64,000 bases of DNA. It comes from an uncultured Ruminococcus sp. (GTDB lineage Bacteria; Bacillota; Clostridia; Oscillospirales; CAG-272). Below, one piece after another: positions 18,772-27,560 of the stretch. Under the pieces are notes generated by a model. The model was not told where the DNA came from and made no database searches. It saw only the letters and a program-made list of their open reading frames with translations. The translations under genes and the position numbers were made by a program. The stretch spans positions 32,080-96,079 of the forward strand of contig CACZNC010000002.1 in the NCBI GenBank assembly GCA_902782445.1, written 5' to 3'. Positions within the stretch are counted from its first letter, which is position 1. Each line of letters opens with the position of its first letter.

Positions 18772-20268
18772 TTACGGCGCGTTCATCCCGTCGAGAGCTT
18801 TGTACATCCGTTCCAGCATCTTGGCCGCGGCTTTTTCCTTCGCGGTGACGCCGGACATATAATTCGTGCTGTTGTTGTTCACCAGATCCCGCATGATCTG
18901 CCCGATGTTGTTGATCATCGGGGAATAGGCGAAGAGGAAGTCGGTGTAGATCGAGTCGTGGATCAGATCGATGATCTCGGAGGAGAGAAGGTCGCGGGAA
19001 TACTTGAGTTTCAGCGTCACTTCATACCACGCAGGGGTCACGGTGCGGTAAGTCTGCGCGTTCAGGGCCTCGAGGACTGCCGCCGCCGTCTCCGGTTCCC
19101 GGCACGTCACCGGGATCGTCATCAGGAGGCAGACGTCCGCCACGAGGTTCCGGTAGCTGCTCTGCTCCTCGTCCAGCTTCGGGGTGGGGAGGAAACCGAA
19201 ATCGTCCTCCATGTCCCGGAAGGTCGCCGCGCCTGCCAGCTGAGTCCCGCAGAAGAGCGCCTTCCCCTCGGGGAACACTCCGGTCGTATTCGAGTTGATC
19301 CCGTTCAGATGGAAGAGGGCGACCGTTTTTTCCGTCAGCGTCACCGCGCGCTCCTGATTCATGTGGATCACGATCCTGCCGTCCTCGTCCCGGGAGGTAT
19401 AGGGGACGTCGGCGCAGTACATGAACGGATCCACGGTCGAATAGGTCATGTAGACCGCGTATCCGAACTGGTCGTCGCCGCTGACCGATCCGTTTCCGTC
19501 CAGGTCCATATAGGACGCGGCGATCAGCTCGCTCATTTTGTCGATCGTCCATTTTCCTTCCAGCACGAGGTGATAGGGCTCGTCCGGATCGCCGAACAGC
19601 TTTTCGTAGATCCCCTTGTTATAGTACTGGATCCACAGATCCCACAGGGTGGAAAGGGTGAAATCCCCGGTCAGAAAGAGCCGGTTGTCGGAGGTCAGCT
19701 GGAGGTTCTCCATGAACACCGTGTTCCACCAGGGCTGGTCAAAATCCAGATAGGGAAGGTCGAACGCGTTGCGGTAAAAGCCCTTCGCCACCGTCTGGGT
19801 CATGCCGTACTGTTCGCCGAGATAGACGTCGAAGGAGTCGTCGTCTGCCATGATCAGATTCGACACGAGGGAGGCGATGGTGTCCCAGTTTCCGGTGTTT
19901 TCCGGGAAGAAGCGCAGATCCACGTTCAGCCGTTCCGCAACAGTCTCGTTGCAGGTGAGGATCGAATCGCTCACGATCTCCCCGGACAGTTCCTCCCCGC
20001 CTTCGATGAGTTTGAAGCGGTCCCTTCCGTTGCTGTAATAGATCGTGCAGGTCTTCCCTCCGAAATCCAGATCGGCGGGGAGGGAGTCGGGCACGTTCTC
20101 GCGGGAGATCTCCGGTTCCTGCGGTTCCTCCGGGACAGCGGAAACCTCTGCGGCGTCGCCCCCGGCAGTCTCCGGCGCGGAGTCCGGTTCCTGGCCCCGT
20201 TCCACACAGGACGCCATGGGAAACAGGAGCATCAGCAGGGAAAGGAGCAGGCAGCATTTCTTTTTCAT
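18772..20268 (-). CDS. Extracellular solute-binding lipoprotein (family 1 type), orphan
   Basis: A 498-residue binding protein for an ABC importer, anchored outside the membrane: signal MKKKCCLLLSLLMLLFP followed by lipobox MASC (Cys at residue 21) and a Pro/Glu/Ala-rich linker. The body has the family pattern (DVYLGEQYGMTQTVAKGF, DGNGSVSGDDQFGYAVYMT, FPEGKALFCGTQLAGAATFR). No permease or ATPase gene adjoins it, so it either uses a shared ATPase/permease set or is a sensor-type binding protein. The start at 20268 has GGAGGGTG about 8 bases upstream; the in-frame extension beyond it is not lipoprotein-like. Ligand unknown, most likely a sugar or oligosaccharide. Confidence 0.88.
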   Translation of the reverse strand: MKKKCCLLLSLLMLLFPMASCVERGQEPDSAPETAGGDAAEVSAVPEEPQEPEISRENVPDSLPADLDFGGKTCTIYYSNGRDRFKLIEGGEELSGEIVSDSILTCNETVAERLNVDLRFFPENTGNWDTIASLVSNLIMADDDSFDVYLGEQYGMTQTVAKGFYRNAFDLPYLDFDQPWWNTVFMENLQLTSDNRLFLTGDFTLSTLWDLWIQYYNKGIYEKLFGDPDEPYHLVLEGKWTIDKMSELIAASYMDLDGNGSVSGDDQFGYAVYMTYSTVDPFMYCADVPYTSRDEDGRIVIHMNQERAVTLTEKTVALFHLNGINSNTTGVFPEGKALFCGTQLAGAATFRDMEDDFGFLPTPKLDEEQSSYRNLVADVCLLMTIPVTCREPETAAAVLEALNAQTYRTVTPAWYEVTLKLKYSRDLLSSEIIDLIHDSIYTDFLFAYSPMINNIGQIMRDLVNNNSTNYMSGVTAKEKAAAKMLERMYKALDGMNAP

Positions 20269-20389
20269 AAGATCACCCTCCTTGATTCGAAAAGCGAAAA
20301 GCGGAACGGACCGCGGAACAGGATGCGCGGGTCCCGGCCGTCGGGAACAAGCGGTATGCCGCGGTGAAACCGTTCCTCCGGTCGGGATC

Positions 20390-20419
20390 ATTATACCACC
20401 CGGCGCCGCGGGACGTCAA
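20390..20419 (-). promoter_or_regulatory. Promoter of the orphan binding protein
   Basis: TTGACG (20419-20414), 18-base spacer, TATAAT (20395-20390). The stretch from about 20420 to 20560 beyond it shows nothing else recognisable. Confidence 0.65.
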
Positions 20420-20569
20420 GATCCGACGATTAATTAAGAGCTTTACAATTCGGAGGAATCCTCTTCCCCGCCGCCCACGGTCGATTTCCCGGATCCGTTC
20501 CGTCCGCTTCGTTCACAGTGGGAGCGCCCGTGCGGCTTCGTCAGGGCGTGAAGGCTGTCAAAAAAGGTC

Positions 20570-20598
20570 TTGAATTATTTTCCGCCCGGGTGTATAAT
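20570..20598 (+). promoter_or_regulatory. Promoter of the MgtC-family gene
   Basis: TTGAAT (20570-20575), 17-base spacer, TATAAT (20593-20598). Confidence 0.65.
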
Positions 20599-20654
20599 AT
20601 GGAAAAAAGACCGGCAAAGGAAAGCCGGACCCGCAGACCGAGAGGAGGGATCCT

Positions 20655-21341
20655 ATGGGACAGATCCACTTCGTTTTGCATTATCTGAAAGACTTCAACA
20701 TGACGAGCATCCTGCTGCGGCTGTTTCTCTCGGTGGTCGTCGGGGGGATCATCGGATTCGAGCGGGGCCGTCACGGAAGCGCCGCCGGTTTCCGGACGCA
20801 CATCCTGGTATGCGTAGGCGCCGCCCTGACTTCCCTGTGCAGCCTGTACGCCTCCCTGTCGCTGGGACTGCCCGGGGACATTTTCCGGATCTCGGCCCAG
20901 GTCATTTCCGGCATCGGTTTCCTCGGCGCGGGCATCATTCTCGTCCGGAACAACAGCACGGTCGCGGGACTCACCACGGCGGCCGGCATGTGGGTCACCG
21001 CCACCCTCGGCATCGCCCTGGGATACGGTTTCTACGAAGGCGCGCTGATGGGCACCGTCATCTGCGTCTCCACGACCACGCTCCTGACCAAACTCGAACG
21101 GAAGACCAAGCAGTCGATCCACTTTTACGCGGAGATCCAGAGCATCGGGAATGTGCAGAAAGTGCTGGACGCGGTGGAGTCGATCCTGGAAAAGGACATG
21201 ATCCTGGAGGTCATTCCCGCGAAGAGCGGCATCCCCGGGAACGTGGGCATCAACGTGACGACCACGCCAAGGCACAGTTCCGAGAGCATCCGCGAATCCC
21301 TGCTCAAGATCGACGGCATCCTCTATGTGGTGAAAGCCTGA
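20655..21341 (+). CDS. MgtC/SapB-family membrane protein
   Basis: A 228-residue inner-membrane protein with four to five hydrophobic helices in residues 15-150 and a soluble C-terminal ACT-like tail (residues about 150-228). The family hallmark GGIIGFERG is present near residue 30, followed by GFRTHILVCVGAALTSL and GIGFLGAGIILV. MgtC proteins help survival at low magnesium and act on ATP synthase in enteric pathogens; the role in clostridia is poorly known. GAGAGGAGG precedes the ATG. A gene remnant follows at 21353. Confidence 0.88.
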   Translation: MGQIHFVLHYLKDFNMTSILLRLFLSVVVGGIIGFERGRHGSAAGFRTHILVCVGAALTSLCSLYASLSLGLPGDIFRISAQVISGIGFLGAGIILVRNNSTVAGLTTAAGMWVTATLGIALGYGFYEGALMGTVICVSTTTLLTKLERKTKQSIHFYAEIQSIGNVQKVLDAVESILEKDMILEVIPAKSGIPGNVGINVTTTPRHSSESIRESLLKIDGILYVVKA

Positions 21342-21352
21342 GACACCGGTCA

Positions 21353-21733
21353 TCCCCCTCCCCTGCCGGCCCGGATCCCCTCCGCGGGATCACAAGCGAA
21401 GGGATCACGACGCAGCTGACGGAGCACAATCTGACCCTGTATCTGGACGAAGGGCCGTCCCCCGGCATCGGCGCGGAATGCGGGATCACGATCTTCAGGG
21501 ATGGGGCTGAGATCCGCGTCAAAGGCGTGGTGACGGGGATCCGGCAATCGAAATCCGGCGCGGTCCGGTCCCACACCGTCGAGATCCTCGATTTCTGCGG
21601 GAACCGCTATGAATATCTGCAGCTCCTGTACGACCGCGTCCCGACCCTTCCCCAGTCCCTCCGCCGGGATTTCGGCGTTCTGTCCCACCTATGGCAGAAT
21701 ATCGCGCACCGGGTCGCCAGAACGAGAAAGTGA
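21353..21733 (+). pseudogene. C-terminal remnant of a cellulose-synthase-like PilZ protein
   Basis: An open frame of about 125 codons with no usable start codon runs from just after the MgtC stop to 21733. The translation looks like a PilZ domain plus the tail seen at the end of BcsA/GT2 enzymes (EGITTQLTEHNLTLYLDE, GITIFRDGAEIRVKGVVTGIRQ, YEYLQLLYDRVPTLPQSLRRD, LSHLWQNI). The glycosyltransferase part and c-di-GMP motif RxxxR are absent. It is best read as the surviving 3' end of a deleted gene. A standalone gene with an unrecognised start is less likely. The family call is by eye and moderate. Confidence 0.5.
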
Positions 21734-21737
21734 AAAA

Positions 21738-21770
21738 AACGACTGTCGGACCAGAGATCCGGCAGCCGTT
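21738..21770. terminator. Terminator between convergent genes
   Basis: A 12-bp stem (21738-21749 with 21759-21770, two wobble positions) with A-rich sequence before it and T-rich sequence after it. Confidence 0.7.
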
Positions 21771-21786
21771 CTGTTTTGATGCGGGT

Positions 21787-22527
21787 TTATTTCGCCGCGG
21801 CGACGGAGGTGATGTGCGGGTTGACGCCCTCGTACCAGTAGAGGAAGCCTTCCATGTCGATCACATCGCCGACCTTGAGGTTCTTCACGGCCGCGTAAAC
21901 GGCGGTGCTGGAATCGCAGAGGTAGGATTCAACGGTGAAGTTGTAGGTCTTGCCGTCCTTCGAGACGTTGAAATACAGGTCGCTGCCGTCCTCGCCGGAG
22001 CCGTCCCAGTTGTAGAGGAACGCGACTTCGCTTCCGTCGGGAGCCGTGGACGCTTCAACGGTCATTCCCTTGAAGGTCACGAATTCGTTCTGATGGTCGA
22101 TCAGGGTCTCGGAGCCGAGCAGAGCGGTGACGTCCGTGGCGGGAGCGACATAGTTCCCCTCTTCGATCTCGAAGGTGGCGTCGATGATCTCCACCTCGCC
22201 GGACCATTCGGACTTGTAGCCGGTGACTTTGATCTTGGTGCCGGGGGTCAGCTTCGCGTAGTCCGCTTCCGAGCAGGCCATGTTGTAGAGGAAGTACGCG
22301 CCGTCCTTGTCCTGGGAGTAGACGGTCGCCTTGTCTTCCCACCAGGACTGCTTGGCCTGTACATAGGTCTCGACAGTGACCTGGGAATCGAGGGGAGCCG
22401 CGATATACTCCGCGTGGGTCATAACGCCTTCGCCCTTGACGTCGGGTTTGTCGGCTTCGTTCTTATTGCATGCCGCGAACGCCAGCACAAAGGTCAGCGC
22501 GAGCATGATCGCTACAATCTTTTTCAT
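21787..22527 (-). CDS. Secreted lipoprotein of unknown function with OB-like repeats
   Basis: 246 residues. Signal MKKIVAIMLALTFVLAF and lipobox AAC (Cys near residue 20) mark a lipoprotein. The rest looks like two beta-barrel units: residues about 45-115 (QVTVETYVQAKQSWW...GTKIKVTGYKSEWSGEVEIIDATFEI) and about 150-240 (EFVTFKGMTV...KVGDVIDMEGFLYWYEGVNPHITSV). The KVGDVIDMEGFL and GTKIKVTGY pieces recall OB-fold lipoproteins of gut clostridia. No catalytic residues are evident. ATG at 22527 has AAGGAG 6 bases before it. It is transcribed alone from 22608. Confidence 0.75.
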   Translation of the reverse strand: MKKIVAIMLALTFVLAFAACNKNEADKPDVKGEGVMTHAEYIAAPLDSQVTVETYVQAKQSWWEDKATVYSQDKDGAYFLYNMACSEADYAKLTPGTKIKVTGYKSEWSGEVEIIDATFEIEEGNYVAPATDVTALLGSETLIDHQNEFVTFKGMTVEASTAPDGSEVAFLYNWDGSGEDGSDLYFNVSKDGKTYNFTVESYLCDSSTAVYAAVKNLKVGDVIDMEGFLYWYEGVNPHITSVAAAK

Positions 22528-22580
22528 GATTTTCTCCTTTTTCCGGCGGCACAATATTTTCAATAATCCGCCATACTTTC

Positions 22581-22608
22581 ATTATACACGGTTTTCCCGC
22601 GAAATCAA
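22581..22608 (-). promoter_or_regulatory. Promoter of the OB-like lipoprotein
   Basis: TTGATT (22608-22603), 16-base spacer, TATAAT (22586-22581). Confidence 0.55.
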
Positions 22609-22614
22609 GTCTTT

Positions 22615-24216
22615 TTATGATTTTCCTTCCTTTTTCTTCCGGATCCTTCCGGCGAGCAGGTACGCTCCCATCCCGATCCAGACGGCGGCAATAGTGCCGA
22701 GCAGGGCTGCCGATGCGGCGGGGAGCGGGCCGAGGTCTTCCCGTCCGGCGGCAGAGGCACCCGTGTGCTGGTCGAGGCGGTAGAGGGAATTCACGTCATC
22801 GAAGAGCGCTTCGAAATAGGCGTCGTCCACCGTCTCTTTTCGGCGCACGGACTTGGCGGTGTTCTCGATCAGCTGTCCGGCGGCGTCGCGGAGGGAGGCG
22901 GATCCGTTGAAGACCGGCGTGACAAAGGTGTTCCCGACGTTGTCGAGCAGCAGTTCCGTCGCCCGGATCTTCACCTCGTAGGATTCCTCGTCCTCCCCGC
23001 CGGCGGATGCGAGATAGCGGCGATATTCATCCGATTTCTGCGCCTTTTCCGTCACGGGGACGTACCCCTCGGTCCCGGCGTAGGCGATCTGGACCTCGTT
23101 AGTCAGAAGGTACTGGGCGAAGAGCCACGAAGCCAGCACTTCCCCGGGATCCCTCTTGTTGAAGACGCAGACGGAGGGCCCCTGGGAGATCATCTTCGGA
23201 TCCGACGGGTCGAACTGGGGGATCGGGAGGACGGCGCACTCGAATTCCACGAATTTGTCCGGGCTGATGTCGGAGTGCGGCGCATGGCTTCCCATCCACG
23301 TGGCGCCCGCGGTGGAGTCCACGGCGAAGAGGCACTGGCCCGCGTTGAGGAAGTTCCCGGGATAGCTCGAGATCTTGAAGGTCGAGAAGGCCCCCGTCCC
23401 GGTGTGTTCCGCCACGTCCCGGAGGATATCCTTCGTGGTATCGCTGAAGAGCAGGATCTCTCCCTCGGGCGTCGAATACCCGGCCCCCTTCTGTTTCAGC
23501 ATCTGGATCATCATATTGTCGGTGGACTTGTAGATGAAGGGGATCATGGTCTTCTGGCCGTTCGCCGCGTAGACGCCGTTTTCGTCCTTTTCCGCGGCTT
23601 TGTCGGAGACCTCCCAGACGAAATCCCAGGTCAGGACTTCGGGGAGCTCGTACCCGAGGGATTCGAGCATGGTCTTGTTGACGTAGCAGGCTTCGGTGGA
23701 GCGCATGAAGGGCAGGGCGTAATGGATCCCGCCGATCGCGCATTCCCCGAGGAACTGGGGGATCATCTCCTCCGCCTCGGGACCGTCGAATTTCAGTTCG
23801 CTCCCGCCGAACCCGTACCGTGGATCCGCCATCAGGCCGTCGAGGGGGACCACGATGTTCTGTCCGGTGAGGTAGGTGGCGATGTGGTCGGGATAGGTGA
23901 CGCAGACGTTCGGCGTCGTCCCTGTCGAAATATTGGTGATGACGTCGTTGTAGATCCGGCCGTAGTCGGTGTAGAAGCGGATGTTCACCCGGATGTTCGG
24001 ATAGAGGGCTTCGAAATCCTCCACCGCCTTCGAATAGATCGCGGTCTGGGTCTTGTTGGTGTCGTTCTTGGCCCAGAAGGTGATCTCGCAGGTCTTCGAG
24101 GCGTCAAGTTCCGCGGGAAGCGCAAATTCCGGCAGTCCGCGGGATCCGTGGCAGGAGGCGAGAAGCAGGGGGCAAACAAGGAGGGCGAGAAGCAGAAGAG
24201 CGCGGACGCGTTTCAT
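22615..24216 (-). CDS. Solute-binding lipoprotein with an extra C-terminal membrane anchor
   Basis: A 533-residue family 1 binding protein, last gene of the leftward sugar ABC operon. It has a signal and lipobox (LLLASC, Cys near residue 22), the body ITFWAKNDTNKTQTAIYSKAVEDFEALYPNIRVNI..., and then an unusual hydrophobic segment near residues 500-525 followed by RIRKKKEGKS. So it appears tethered at both ends. The start ATG at 24216 overlaps the TGA of the preceding permease (ATGA). With two permeases and a UgpC-type ATPase in the same operon it should form a CUT1 carbohydrate importer. Ligand: probably an oligosaccharide from uronic-acid or xylan-type polymers, judging by the DUF4838 and GH43 neighbours. 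Confidence 0.88.
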   Translation of the reverse strand: MKRVRALLLLALLVCPLLLASCHGSRGLPEFALPAELDASKTCEITFWAKNDTNKTQTAIYSKAVEDFEALYPNIRVNIRFYTDYGRIYNDVITNISTGTTPNVCVTYPDHIATYLTGQNIVVPLDGLMADPRYGFGGSELKFDGPEAEEMIPQFLGECAIGGIHYALPFMRSTEACYVNKTMLESLGYELPEVLTWDFVWEVSDKAAEKDENGVYAANGQKTMIPFIYKSTDNMMIQMLKQKGAGYSTPEGEILLFSDTTKDILRDVAEHTGTGAFSTFKISSYPGNFLNAGQCLFAVDSTAGATWMGSHAPHSDISPDKFVEFECAVLPIPQFDPSDPKMISQGPSVCVFNKRDPGEVLASWLFAQYLLTNEVQIAYAGTEGYVPVTEKAQKSDEYRRYLASAGGEDEESYEVKIRATELLLDNVGNTFVTPVFNGSASLRDAAGQLIENTAKSVRRKETVDDAYFEALFDDVNSLYRLDQHTGASAAGREDLGPLPAASAALLGTIAAVWIGMGAYLLAGRIRKKKEGKS

Positions 24217-25061
24217 CCCTTGGTGCCTCCTCTCATGACGCCGGACATGATCTTTCCCCGGAACACGAGGAAGAGGATCACCAGCGGCAGGGAGATCACG
24301 ACGACGGCGGCCATCATGGCGGGGATGTTTTCCCGTCCGAAGCCGTTCTCCCGGATCTCCTGGATCCCGTTCGAGACCAGGAAATAGGCCTGTTCGTCGG
24401 TGATGAGGCGGGGCCAGACATAGGAGTTCCAGCACTCGATCACCTTTAAGATCGTCACGGTGACGACGGTGGGGCGGCAGATCGGGAGCATCACCTTCAA
24501 AAGGTATTTGAGATCCGAGGTCCCGTCGATCTTCGCGGCTTTATAGAGCTCGTCGGGGATCTGCTCGAAATTCTCCTTCAGCAGGTAGATGTAAAACACC
24601 GAGGTGACCGAGGGCAGGATCAGGCCCCAGAAGGTGTTGCGCATGTTCCAGTCGGTGATGGTGACGAAATTGGTGATGACGACCAGCTCCCCCGGGATCA
24701 TCATCAAAGAGAGGAAGAGGGCGAACACGGCGTTCTTGCCCCGGAATTCCAGCCGCGAAAAGGCGAAGGCGGCGAGCACCGTCACCGTCAGCATGATCGC
24801 GGTGGTGGCGGCGGTGAAAATGAGGGTGTTGAGGAAATAGCGGGCCAGCGGAACGGCGGTGAAGGCGTCCCGGTAGTTGGCGAGGGTCGGATCGGTGACG
24901 ATAAAGCGGGGGACGAACTCCGCGTTGTAGGAGCTGTAACTCTTGAAGGAGGAGAGCACCATCCAGTAGAAGGGGAAGAGCACGATCACGCCCCAGAGGA
25001 CGAGGAGCAGATACACAGCAGCCCGCCCGAAGGAGAAGGTTTTTCCGTCTTTCGGTTTCAT
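24213..25061 (-). CDS. Carbohydrate ABC transporter permease, MalG/UgpE type
   Basis: 282 residues, six predicted helices, inner membrane. The ATPase-contact loop EAA motif is ELYKAAKIDGTSDLKYLLKVMLPICRP around residues 185-210. It begins with a short cytoplasmic N-terminus (MKPKDGKTFSFGRAAVYLLLVLW). It pairs with the permease at 25077, 15 bases upstream, to make the membrane channel of the CUT1 importer. Confidence 0.93.
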   Translation of the reverse strand: MKPKDGKTFSFGRAAVYLLLVLWGVIVLFPFYWMVLSSFKSYSSYNAEFVPRFIVTDPTLANYRDAFTAVPLARYFLNTLIFTAATTAIMLTVTVLAAFAFSRLEFRGKNAVFALFLSLMMIPGELVVITNFVTITDWNMRNTFWGLILPSVTSVFYIYLLKENFEQIPDELYKAAKIDGTSDLKYLLKVMLPICRPTVVTVTILKVIECWNSYVWPRLITDEQAYFLVSNGIQEIRENGFGRENIPAMMAAVVVISLPLVILFLVFRGKIMSGVMRGGTKG

Positions 25062-25076
25062 GTCCGTCCTCCTTCC

Positions 25077-25967
25077 TCAGTTCACCACGTTCTTTCTGCG
25101 GATGAGCAGATTGACGCAGGTGATGGTAAAGACGATGGCGAAGAGCACGAGGGCCGCCGCCGACGCGTAGGAGGGATAGCCCCCCGAATTGCCGTAGAGC
25201 ATATCGTAGACATAGCCGACGATGGTGTTCATCCCCGCGGCGTTGAGGTCCACCCCGAAGAGGGCCACCGCGTCGCTGTACGCCTTGAACGCTCCGATGA
25301 AGCCTGTTATGACGAGATAGAAGATCATCGGAGAGATCAGGGGCAGGGTGATGCGGAAGAAGATCCGGGCCTTCGGGGTGCCGTCCACCCGCGCGGCTTT
25401 GTAGTACTCCGGATTGACCGACGCGAGAGCCCCCGTGAGGATCAGGATCTTGAAGGGCATGACGACCCAGACCGTGTAGATGCACATGACGAGCATCTTC
25501 GCCCAGTAGGGTCCGTCGATGAAGTCCACGGAAGGGCCTCCGAAAAAGCCGATCAGCAGGTTGACGAGCCCCTCGGAATAGGCGGTCTTCTTGAAGAGGA
25601 TCATGAAGACCAGACCCACGGCGAGGGTGTTCGTGACATAGGGCAGGAAATAGACGGTCTGGAAGAAGCTCTTGAGCGCCTTGACCGAATGGAGGGCCAG
25701 GGAGATGAGCAGGGCGAGGGTGGTGGAGACGGGGACCGTGATGACGACGAGAATCAGGGTGTTTTTCAGGGCCTGCAGAAAATAGGGATCCCGCAGGACA
25801 TAGGAGAAATTGTACAGCCCGACGCCGAAATAGGACTGGGAGGCGGAGTTGTACCCCTCCTCCAGCGAGTACACCACCACGTCGATCAGGGGATAGATCA
25901 TGAACACGGCGAGGAAAGCCGCGGCGGGCAGAAGATACAGCCACGCCTTGAGATTCTGCTTTTTCAT
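25077..25967 (-). CDS. Carbohydrate ABC transporter permease, MalF/UgpA type
   Basis: 296 residues, six predicted helices. EAA loop: EYYKAARVDGTPKARIFFRITLPLISP near residues 205-230. ATG at 25967 is used because an upstream extension overlaps the ATPase gene in another frame; it follows the ATPase stop by a single base. Partner of the MalG-type permease downstream. Confidence 0.93.
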   Translation of the reverse strand: MKKQNLKAWLYLLPAAAFLAVFMIYPLIDVVVYSLEEGYNSASQSYFGVGLYNFSYVLRDPYFLQALKNTLILVVITVPVSTTLALLISLALHSVKALKSFFQTVYFLPYVTNTLAVGLVFMILFKKTAYSEGLVNLLIGFFGGPSVDFIDGPYWAKMLVMCIYTVWVVMPFKILILTGALASVNPEYYKAARVDGTPKARIFFRITLPLISPMIFYLVITGFIGAFKAYSDAVALFGVDLNAAGMNTIVGYVYDMLYGNSGGYPSYASAAALVLFAIVFTITCVNLLIRRKNVVN

Positions 25968-25968
25968 C

Positions 25969-27129
25969 TCATGCCTCCGCGGATCCTGCGATGTGGATGC
26001 GGTCCCCGGTCTTGGGATCGAAGAGGCGGGTCTTCGACGGCCGGAGGGCAAAGCGGACCGTTCCGGGTTCCAGTCCCGCCGCCTCCTCCGCGTCCACGAT
26101 GGCGCGTCCGAAGGCTCCGTCGAGGGTGGGATGGGCAAAGACGATGCTGGTGTCCCGGCCCATGACCTCCACCCGGTCCAGCGCACAGGCAAACGAAAGT
26201 CCCTCCGCGGGGATCCATCCGCCCTTTTTCGCCGAGGACGGACCGCCCTCCGTCACGGGCTCGAATCCCTCGGGACGCACGCCCACCGTGACCTCCCCGT
26301 CCCCGACGCCGGGCACGTCCAGCACGGGCTCGGATCCGATCAGCAGTTTCCCGGCTTTCACGGTCCCCGAGAAGACGTTGATCGGCGGGGTGCCGAGGAA
26401 TTTCGCCACGAAGAGGTTGACCGGATCGTCGTAGACCGCCTGGGGTTTCGCGATCTGGTGCAGCCTGCCGTCCTTCATCACCACGATGAGGTCGGAAATG
26501 CTCATGGCCTCCTCCTGGTCGTGGGTGACGAACACGGTGGTGATCTTCGTCTCCCGCTGGATGCGCCGGATCTCCTCCCGTGTGGCGAGCCTCAGCCGCG
26601 CGTCGAGGTTGGAGAGCGGTTCGTCAAGCAGGAGCACCCCCGGCTTTTTCACCAGAGCCCGGGCGATCGCCACTCTCTGCTGCTGGCCGCCGGACATTTC
26701 GGAGGGACGCCGGTCGAGCAGTCCGTCGATCTGGACGAGCTTCGCCGCCTCCACCGCCCGGGCGTGCATTTCGTCCTTCGGGAGCCTTTCGTCCCCGCGA
26801 AGATTCCCGAGGGGGAACATGATGTTCTCGAGGGCGGTCAGATGGGGGTAGAGGGCGTAGTTCTGGAAGACCAGCCCGACGCCGCGCTTCTCCGGCGGCA
26901 GGTTCGTGACGTCCCGGTCCTCGAAGAAGATCCTCCCGGAGGTGGGCTCCTCCAGACCGCTGACGAGGTTGAGAATGGTGCTCTTGCCGCAGCCGGAGGG
27001 ACCGAGAAGCCCGATCAGGCATCCGTCCGGGATCTCCACGGTGAAGTCGTCGACGGCGACCACGTCCTCGCGGATCTTCCGGTTGCGGTTGGGGAACCGT
27101 TTGGTGAGATGATCCAGTACGATTTTCAT
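25969..27129 (-). CDS. Sugar ABC transporter ATP-binding protein, UgpC/MsmK type
   Basis: 386 residues. ABC domain (1-240) with Walker A GPSGCGKST, Q-loop VFQNYALYPHL, signature MSGGQQQR, Walker B LLLDEPLSNLD and switch His in VTHDQEEA. The C-terminal regulatory OB/TOBE domain (about 245-386) is typical of MalK/UgpC. It powers the two permeases downstream and could also serve orphan binding proteins such as the one at 18772. Its start overlaps the end of the DUF3237 gene by ATGA. Confidence 0.94.
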   Translation of the reverse strand: MKIVLDHLTKRFPNRNRKIREDVVAVDDFTVEIPDGCLIGLLGPSGCGKSTILNLVSGLEEPTSGRIFFEDRDVTNLPPEKRGVGLVFQNYALYPHLTALENIMFPLGNLRGDERLPKDEMHARAVEAAKLVQIDGLLDRRPSEMSGGQQQRVAIARALVKKPGVLLLDEPLSNLDARLRLATREEIRRIQRETKITTVFVTHDQEEAMSISDLIVVMKDGRLHQIAKPQAVYDDPVNLFVAKFLGTPPINVFSGTVKAGKLLIGSEPVLDVPGVGDGEVTVGVRPEGFEPVTEGGPSSAKKGGWIPAEGLSFACALDRVEVMGRDTSIVFAHPTLDGAFGRAIVDAEEAAGLEPGTVRFALRPSKTRLFDPKTGDRIHIAGSAEA

Positions 27130-27560
27130 GCTTGTGTATCCTTATCGCTGTTCGGGATTTCGAAAATCAGAATGCGCACGCCCCCCTCGCGCCCGTGGAC
27201 TTCGGAGCGGAAGGACCGTCCCCGGAGCGCGGAACCGAGGGCCTCGCTGTCGGTGAGAAAGACCGGGGTCGCGCGGATGGGACCGGGGGATCCGTCGAGG
27301 CGTCCCGTGTTCTCCACGTAGAGGGAGCAGCTCTTCCCCTCCCCGTCCGTCCCCTGGAATAGGTAGCGGGCGCAGAGGAGGCGGGACTCCCCCGGCATTT
27401 GGGTCTGAACGTCCGCGGCTCCGGGCCGGATCTCGCCACTGAAAAGCGGGGAGTCGACCCGTCCCGTGAAGGGGATCACCGTGACCGAGCCGCGGGGGGA
27501 GTCAAATCCGCTCGCCCGGGTCCAGTCGATGTCGATATCGAAGGTCAGAAAAGGTTCCAT
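27126..27560 (-). CDS. DUF3237-like small protein
   Basis: 144 residues from the ATG at 27560. The pattern PFLTFDIDID..., a GxVTVIPFTGRVDSPLFSGEIRPGAADVQ segment, CARYLFQGTDGEGKSCSLYVENTGRL and a C-terminal FRSEVHGREG...FEI matches the general layout of DUF3237 beta-barrels. No signal peptide. The TAATG overlap with the DUF4838 gene and ATGA overlap with the ATPase gene tie its translation to both. A role in handling the imported sugar or its derivative is likely, but no activity is established for the family. Confidence 0.65.
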   Translation of the reverse strand: MEPFLTFDIDIDWTRASGFDSPRGSVTVIPFTGRVDSPLFSGEIRPGAADVQTQMPGESRLLCARYLFQGTDGEGKSCSLYVENTGRLDGSPGPIRATPVFLTDSEALGSALRGRSFRSEVHGREGGVRILIFEIPNSDKDTQA

